From NCBI GenBank assembly GCA_028571685.1, contig CM053143.1, forward strand, positions 10,035,501 through 10,099,500: a DNA stretch of 64,000 nt, in the 5' to 3' direction. The DNA comes from Heterohyrax brucei. Its lineage: Eukaryota; Chordata; Mammalia; Hyracoidea; Procaviidae. Position numbers and translations under genes: made by a program. This document shows, in pieces, positions 57,961-64,000 of the stretch (its first letter is position 1; each line of letters opens with the position of its first letter). The notes under the pieces were generated by a model, which ran no database searches, was not told the origin of the DNA, and worked only from the letters and a program-made list of their open reading frames with translations.

Positions 57961-58910
57961 GTTACAGGGGTAGGAAGGGAGCTGGAGGGTTATACATAGA
58001 TTAGATAGTTGACAGGAATTTGGTTAGGTGATGGGAGTGACAGCACACAGTAGAAGGGAGGTCACAGTTATGATACACCATAAGCAGAAAGGTTTTCTAA
58101 ATACAACCCAACACTTCAAAGGACAGAGTAGCAGAGGCAGGGGTCTGGGGACCACGGTTTCAAGGGACATCAAGGTTGATTGGCATAACTAGTTTTTCCT
58201 AGGAAAATGTTCTGCAGCTCATATTGCTGAGTGGTGTCTGGGGTCTTAAAAGTCAGCAACTGTCATCTAAGGAACATCAGTAAGTCCCAACACACCTGGA
58301 GCAGGTGAAAACGAAGAACATCAAAGACATGAGGAAAATACAAGCTCAGGAGACAGAAGGGCCTGTATGGCTGGGAGACTATATCAGCATATAACCTGAA
58401 GAACTAAATAGTTCTTAGCCACCACCAAAGACTGCACTGACAAGGAACACAATGTAGAGTCCATGATGCAGTACAAAAAAAAGGGGAGTGCAGATCTAGA
58501 ACTCTACTAGGGGACCAGACTTGATGGTCCGACAACCTGGAGGGTCCCCTGACAACATGGACCCTGGACTTGCTGCTAGCCCAGAGCTGACACTAGTACT
58601 GAAGACAACTCTTCAGACAAAAATTGGACCGGACTGTAAGACAAACAGGGATGCAGGTGATGTATTTCTTGGTTCAAATATATATGAAGCTGTCTGACCA
58701 GCTCGTCTCTACAGATCAGTAGAGAGGACAGAGACGAGTGGACAGGCGTTAGTTGAATGAATACCAAAAGTACAGAGTAGAAAGGACTACTGTGCTGTCA
58801 CAGGGTGCAGAGAGCAGATAGAGTGGCATAGAGGTGTGTGTTCAGAATTTTCTATGGCAAATTGACTTGGATTGTGAAATTTCATTTAATCACAATAACA
58901 AAATATGTAC
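57961..58910 (+). other. L1-C 3'UTR
   Basis: Matches the 3'UTRs at 35690-36470 and 3360-4230: 'gtggtgtctggggtcttaaa' (58223), 'gatctagaactctactaggg', 'gacaacctggagggtcccct' and the end 'tgacttggattgtgaaattt'. The tail is a short ACAATAACAAAA. Confidence 0.85.
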
Positions 58911-59417
58911 ATCTGGACAAAACTTTAAAAGTAAGCCAAATCCTAAACACATTGCATTGAGAAAAATATTTCGTGTCTTTTTTAGATCATTTTTACTAAA
59001 CCAAAACACATACAAACAATATAGATCTTTTTAAAGGAAAGAAACATTTTGAATGGTGCAAAGAAACTAATGATAGTTAAATATAGCAGTCTCCATAGTT
59101 CCTCTGATATATGACTGCTATGATAATTCAACACTTCTACATGATTTCCAAATAAATCCAAACTGAGAACATTTCACAGGAAATGGTGAACACTGTACAT
59201 TCTTTTGAAGAATTTTAAATTGACCTTCTAGCAGATACTGTCCAAGTCAACAAGCTTTGAAGTGGCAACCAAACATGACTACAGAAAGTTATCACTGGAG
59301 AGATGGACACAGTACTGATGATCATCCAGTGATCTGCTGCATAGTTTCTAGTGCAGAGTCTATCAAGAATTCCCCCAACAGCAACTCTTCACATAGGCAC
59401 AGGCCTAGAAACTTACA
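58911..59417. other. Unassigned sequence
   Basis: Single-copy-looking spacer between two L1 copies facing each other's 3' ends. Plus-strand open stretch 59257-59517 is not recognisable. Confidence 0.4.
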
Positions 59418-59482
59418 AACCTGTTCCATGAGAATTTCAACAGCAGGTAAAATGACTTGCATCATGTTAAGAGAACAGTCAT
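59418..59482 (-). CDS. Weak candidate exon of the same gene
   Basis: Minus strand: acceptor 'tttctatag', then two bases and 21 codons DDCSLNMMQVILPAVEILMEQ, donor CAG|gtttgt. The phase would fit the exon at 47661-47805. However, the donor is poor, and a stronger donor (gtaagt) lies four bases on and would break the phase. The open frame also continues for 32 more codons past the donor (CKFLGLCLCEELLLGEFLID and on), so this could instead be a relic of another gene. Confidence 0.25.
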
Positions 59483-59562
59483 CTACTATAGAAAACACCA
59501 TGCCAGTGATGGAATAAAAAGAAAAGTCTGAGAATAACAACTTGTTTTTCCTTTCTTTTCCT

Positions 59563-59590
59563 TTGTGTGTGTGTGTGTGTGTGTGTGTGA
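59563..59590. repeat. (TG)n microsatellite at the L1-D 3' end
   Basis: About fourteen TG units directly beyond the L1 3' terminus, where the poly(A) would be, followed by an A/G-rich (minus strand) stretch. Confidence 0.95.
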
Positions 59591-61518
59591 TTAAGGGAAA
59601 GTGTAAATTCCAAATTAAATTTGCATGCCTGCCTATCTGCAGCTCCTTCTGTTCGCCTTGCTTGGTAACAACACACTTCCTCTTTCGTTGTATATATGTC
59701 ATATTCTCTTAACAATCTCCTGTCCCCTCCACTCCCTTCTCTCCTCTCCCTTCTAGTAAGAGGCCAGTAGGACAGCATCCTATAGATGCATAGAAGCATA
59801 AAATACACTCATCATATGGTTACATTGTGTCCCCGAGTCCAGTGCATTCTTGTCCAAAGAGTTGACCTCAGTAATGTTTTCTAATCAGATGCAGCAGCAG
59901 GTCTAGAAGCCAACCTCAGGCTTCCAGACCATCACTTGTGGTCTTTTAGTGGAGTTCTTGAGGTACAAACCTCTTTTTCTCATGTTGTCACTGGGACTCT
60001 ACATTGTGTTCCCCATCACAGCTGTCTTTGGTGGAGGACAAGCACCATCTGGTTCTTCTAGTCACATGCTAATGCCGTCACCCATTCAGACTGCTCCTTC
60101 TGTCTCCTGAACCCTTTTTCCCTCGTATCTTTGTGGTTCTCAGTGATCATCTGTTCCGGCTGAGTTGGGACCATTTGGTGTACCTCAGACGGCAGCTTGC
60201 TAGTTTTTAAGACCAGACACCACTCACCAGTATGGGGCGCAGAAGACTCTCTTAGCAATGGCTAGTTACACCAACTGGCCTCTATGTCCCTTGAGAGCAT
60301 GCTTCCACCCCTGCTACTCTATCCTTGCAATATTGCATTAAGATTAGAAGAGTTTTCAATTTATGTTGAAGTCTGGTTAAGTTGATCTTACTACTATGTG
60401 CTGTCACTGATTTCACTGAACCAAATTTCTATCAACTAATCTATGACCAGGCCTCTCCCTCTCTCCTCTCCCTTACAGCTGTCAAAAAGTCTTTTTTTCT
60501 GTTCATGAGTCTATTTTTAAGTCCATATAACAAGGATCTTATACAATATTTGTCCTTGTGCCACTGACTGCTTGCACTCCGCATAATGTCTTCCAGTTGA
60601 AACCAAGTTATGAGACGCTTCCCAAAATCGTCATTGTTTTTTATCATTGCATAGTGTTCCACTGAGTATATGTACCATAGTTTGTTTACCCATTCATCTG
60701 TTGTTGGGCATCTGGGTTGATTCCATCTTTTTGCTATTGTTGACTGTGCTGCAATAAACATTCATGTGCCTTTATCTGTTGGTGTGACTGCCCTTGATTC
60801 CAGTAGGATGTACTCCAATCAGTGGGATTACTGGATCAAATGGTTTATCTATTTCTACCTTCTTAAGGAAGCACCAGATTGCTTTCCAAAGAGATTGTAA
60901 CATTTGGCAACCCCACCAGCAGTGTAGAAGAGTTCCAATTTCTCCACATCCTCTCCAGCATTTGTTGTTTTGTGTTTTTTGGATTACAGCCAACCTTGTA
61001 GGGATGAGATGGTATCTCATTATAGTTTTGATTTGGATTTCTCTAATAGCTAAGATCATGAGCATTTTCTCATGTGTCTTTTGACTCCTGGATGACCTCT
61101 TCGGTGAAGTGTCTGTCCATCTCCTTTGCCCATTGTTTAATTTGGTTATTTACCTTTTTCTTGTTGATATTTTGCAGTACTTTGTAGATTATGAAGATTA
61201 GACACTGATCCAACACATAGCTGTCAAATATTTTTTTCCCTTTCTGTAGATGGTCTTTTAATTCTTTGGATAAAGTCTTTAGATGAGCAAAAGTGTTCTG
61301 TTCTTAGTACTTTCCATTTATCTATTTTGTCTTCTGTTGATCGTGCTTTGTCAGATTTTGAAGCCTGTCTAAGTATTGATATTAAAACTTCCGTTGTTGA
61401 CCCTATTTTTTCTTTCATGACCTTTATCGTGTTTGGTTTGATTTTTACATCTTTCATCCAATTTCTGTCAGTTTTTGAGTAAGGTGTGAGATATGGGTCT
61501 TGTTTCAATTTTTTGCAG

Positions 61519-61563
61519 AGCCAAAGCCAAGTGCCATCGAGTCAGATCCGACTCATGGCGACC
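61519..61563 (-). repeat. Tail-only SINE/RTE insertion in L1-D (45 bp)
   Basis: 'agccaaagccaagtgccatc', then gagtcagatccgactcatgg and cgacc: the SINE/RTE 3' end in antisense. Flanked by tttttgcag at 61510-61518 and 61564-61572, a perfect 9-bp duplication. L1-A (8520-8532) shows the uninterrupted site 'gtttttgcagatgg'. Confidence 0.95.
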
Positions 61564-64000
61564 TTTTTGCAGATGGATATACAATTTTCCCAGCATCATT
61601 CATTAAGGAGACTGTTTTTATCACGGTTTATAATCTTACGGCCTTTGTCAAATATTAACTTTTTGTAAGAGGATAGTGATTACTTCTGTGGTCTCAATTC
61701 TGTTCCATTGGTCTGTATGTATTTTTTTGTACCAGTATCAGGCTGTTTGGACTACTGTGGCAGTGTAATAAATTCTAAAGTTGGATAGTGTGAGGTCTTC
61801 CGCTGTGTTCCTCTTCTTCAGTAGTGCTCTACTTATCAGGAGTTTCTTTCTTTTCCAAACAAAGTTGGTGATTTGTTTCTCCATCTCATTAAAAAATGTC
61901 CCTGGAATATGTATTGGGATTGCATTGTATATATAGATCCCTTTGGTAAAGTAGACATTTTCACAATGTTATATCTTTCTACCCATGAGAGGGTAAGTTT
62001 ATCCATTTACGTAAGTCTCTCTTGCTTTCTTGCAGTAAGGTCTTGTAGTTCTGTTTGTATACGTTTCTTATTTCTCTGGTTAGATTTATTCCTAGATATT
62101 TGATCTTCTTGGTGGCTACAGTAAATGGTATTGATTTGATGATTTCTTCTTTGATGATCTCTTTGTTGGTATAAAGAAATCCTACTGATTTACTTATATT
62201 TATCTTACATCTTGATACTTTGATGAGCTCTTCTATTATTTCCAGTGCTTTACTCACAGATTCTTTAGGATTCTCGGCATATACAATCATGTCATCTGCA
62301 AATAGGGATATTTTTACTTCTTCTCTGGGAATGCAGATGCCCTTTATTTCTTTGTCTTGTCTAATTGCTCTGGCTAGAACTTCTAGTACAATGTTGAGTA
62401 GAAGTGGTGAGAGTAGGAATCATTGTTTAGTTCGCATTCTGAAGGGGGATTCTTTCAGTCTCTGTCCATTCAGAGTGATGTAGGTGGTTAGCTTCGCACA
62501 GATGCCCCTTATTGTTTTGAAGAATTTCCTGTCTATTCCAATTTTGCTGAGAGTTTTTATCATGAATAGGTGTTAGACTTTGTCAAATGCCTTTTCTGTA
62601 TCAATTGAAAAAATCAGGTGATTCTTATCTTCTGTCTTATTTAGGTGGTTGATCATACAAATTATTTTTCTGATATTGAACCAGACTTGCACCTCTGGTA
62701 TGAATACTACTTAGCATAATGAATTATTTTTCTGATCTGTTGTTGAATTCTATTGGCAAGGATTTTGTTGAACATTTTTGCATCTAGGTTCATGAGAGAT
62801 ATTGGTGTGTAGTTCTTCTTTTTTGTGGGATCCTTCCCTGGCTTTGGTATCAGGGTTATGTTGGCTTCATGGAATGAATTTGGGAGTATTCCACCTCTTT
62901 CTATGCTGTGAAATAGTCTCAGTACTGTTGGAGTTAATCCTTCTCTAAAAGTTTGGTAGAATTCTCCAGCAAAGCCATCTGGACCAGGACTTTTTTGATT
63001 GGTAGTTTTGGGATGACTTTTTGAATCTCTTCCTTCGTGATCAGTTTATTAAGTTGTTCTACTTCTCCTTGTGATAGTTTTGATAGGTAATACGAATCCA
63101 GGAATTTGTCCATTTCCTCTAGGCTTTCAAATCTGTTAAGAGTATGGTCTTTCATGGTATTCTGTTATCATGTTTTTTATTTCAGTTGGGTTTGTTGTGA
63201 CACCTCCCTTCTCTTTTCTTATTTGGGTTATTTGTTTCCTCTTCTGTTTTTCTTTTGTAAGTTTAGCCAGTGGTTTATAAATTTTGTTGATCATTTCAAA
63301 ACACCAGCTTTTGGTTTTAACTTTTTTTTTCAGTTGTTCTTCTATCCTATACTCCATGTACTTCAACTCTAATCTTGATTATCTGTTTTCTTCTAGTGCC
63401 TGATGCACTCCTCTGTTGCTCTTTTTCTACTTGTTCAAGCTATAGAGTTAATTCTTTGGTTTGGGTCCTTTCTTCATTCTGAAAGTGTGTATTTCTAGAG
63501 ATAAACTGTCCTCTAAGCGCTGCTTTGGCTGTATCCCATAGGTTCTGATTGAATGTGTTTTCATTCTCACTAGAATCCTTAAATTTCTTTATTTTGGCCT
63601 TGATTTCTTCTATAACCCATGGCTTTTTGTTCAAGTTGTTGTTCAGTTTCCATGAGTTCAAATTTCTACATATTTTTCTTTGCTACTGATTTTGGCTTTT
63701 ACAGCCTTATAGTCTGAGAAAATGCTTTGCAATATTTCAGTGGTATGGATTTTGTTGAGATCTGCCTTATGTCCTAACATATGGTCTATTCTGGAAAATG
63801 TTCCATGTGCACTGGAGAAGAAACTGTAGTTGTCTGCTGATGGATAGAAAATTCTATATATGTCACTGAGGTCTAGTTGGTTAATTGTGGCAATAAGGTC
63901 TTCTGTGTCTTTACTGAGCTTTTTTTCTAGACGATCTGTCCAATACTGACAGTGGAGTGTCGAAATCTCGCACTGTTTTTATGGACTGATCTATCTCATT

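Larger units (their letters stand above)
59542..64000 (-). mobile_element. L1-D, 3' two-thirds, runs off the window
   Basis: Minus-strand L1 whose 3' tail is an A-rich end plus (CA)n at 59563-59590. The 3'UTR runs to about 60440, ORF2 from there past 64000. The ORF2 C-terminus reads YSVEHYAMIKNNDDFGKRLI (60700). The middle gives IPFTVATKKIKYLGINLTRE. The FADD box at about 62295-62320 is intact (SLFADDMIVYAENP). The linker gives NLWDTAKAALRGQFISRNTH (63550). Several stops make it inactive, but it is better kept than L1-A or L1-B. The endonuclease lies at the window edge. Confidence 0.9.

Overview
The window reads as a repeat-packed intron of an afrotherian mammal, most likely an elephant or close relative. 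The evidence is the mix of elements: about twenty tRNA-derived SINEs of the AfroSINE type, RTE (BovB-like) LINEs whose 3' end resembles the SINE tail, a lineage-specific L1 whose 3'UTR recurs many times, and older mammalian layers (old L1, L2, MIR). The species cannot be fixed from the sequence alone, and family assignments rest on recognition by eye.

Host gene: two exons on the minus strand, 47661-47805 and 22838-22972, have good splice sites, open frames and matching phase. They encode part of an unidentified protein with a basic IQ-like helix followed by a degenerate EF-hand-like unit. The intron between them is 24.7 kb. A weaker candidate exon lies at 59418-59482. No promoter, CpG island or functional RNA gene was seen.

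Region 1 (1-16.4 kb) is a nest. An ancient L1 on the plus strand was broken by a mariner copy, SINEs and a complete RTE. The RTE was itself split by a 1.1 kb L1 3' end and by a 6.6 kb L1 (6553-13198) that carries a 17-bp target-site duplication. Region 2 (16.4-25.3 kb) is sparse: MIRs, L1 3'UTR pieces, SINEs including one inside another, a solo LTR, and the downstream exon. Region 3 (25.4-36.5 kb) holds L1 fragments, two mariner copies, two solo LTRs and an L1 locus rearranged by direct and inverted copying of its own segments. Region 4 (36.5-51 kb) holds an old L1-like antisense block, a rebuilt RTE, a fourth mariner copy, many SINEs, L2, MIR and the upstream exon. Region 5 (51-64 kb) holds a near-complete L1 with 270-bp repeat units in its 5'UTR and a solo LTR inside it, then a minus-strand L1 that runs off the window end.

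The most interesting structures are: (i) SINE or RTE insertions reduced to a 3' tail of about 34-56 bp, some with short target-site duplications; (ii) a SINE with a tRNA-Gly-like head whose body resembles both ends of the RTE; (iii) a palindromic mariner family built from two 3' ends facing outward; (iv) the composite inverted duplication inside an L1. No defence system, operon or CRISPR array is present.
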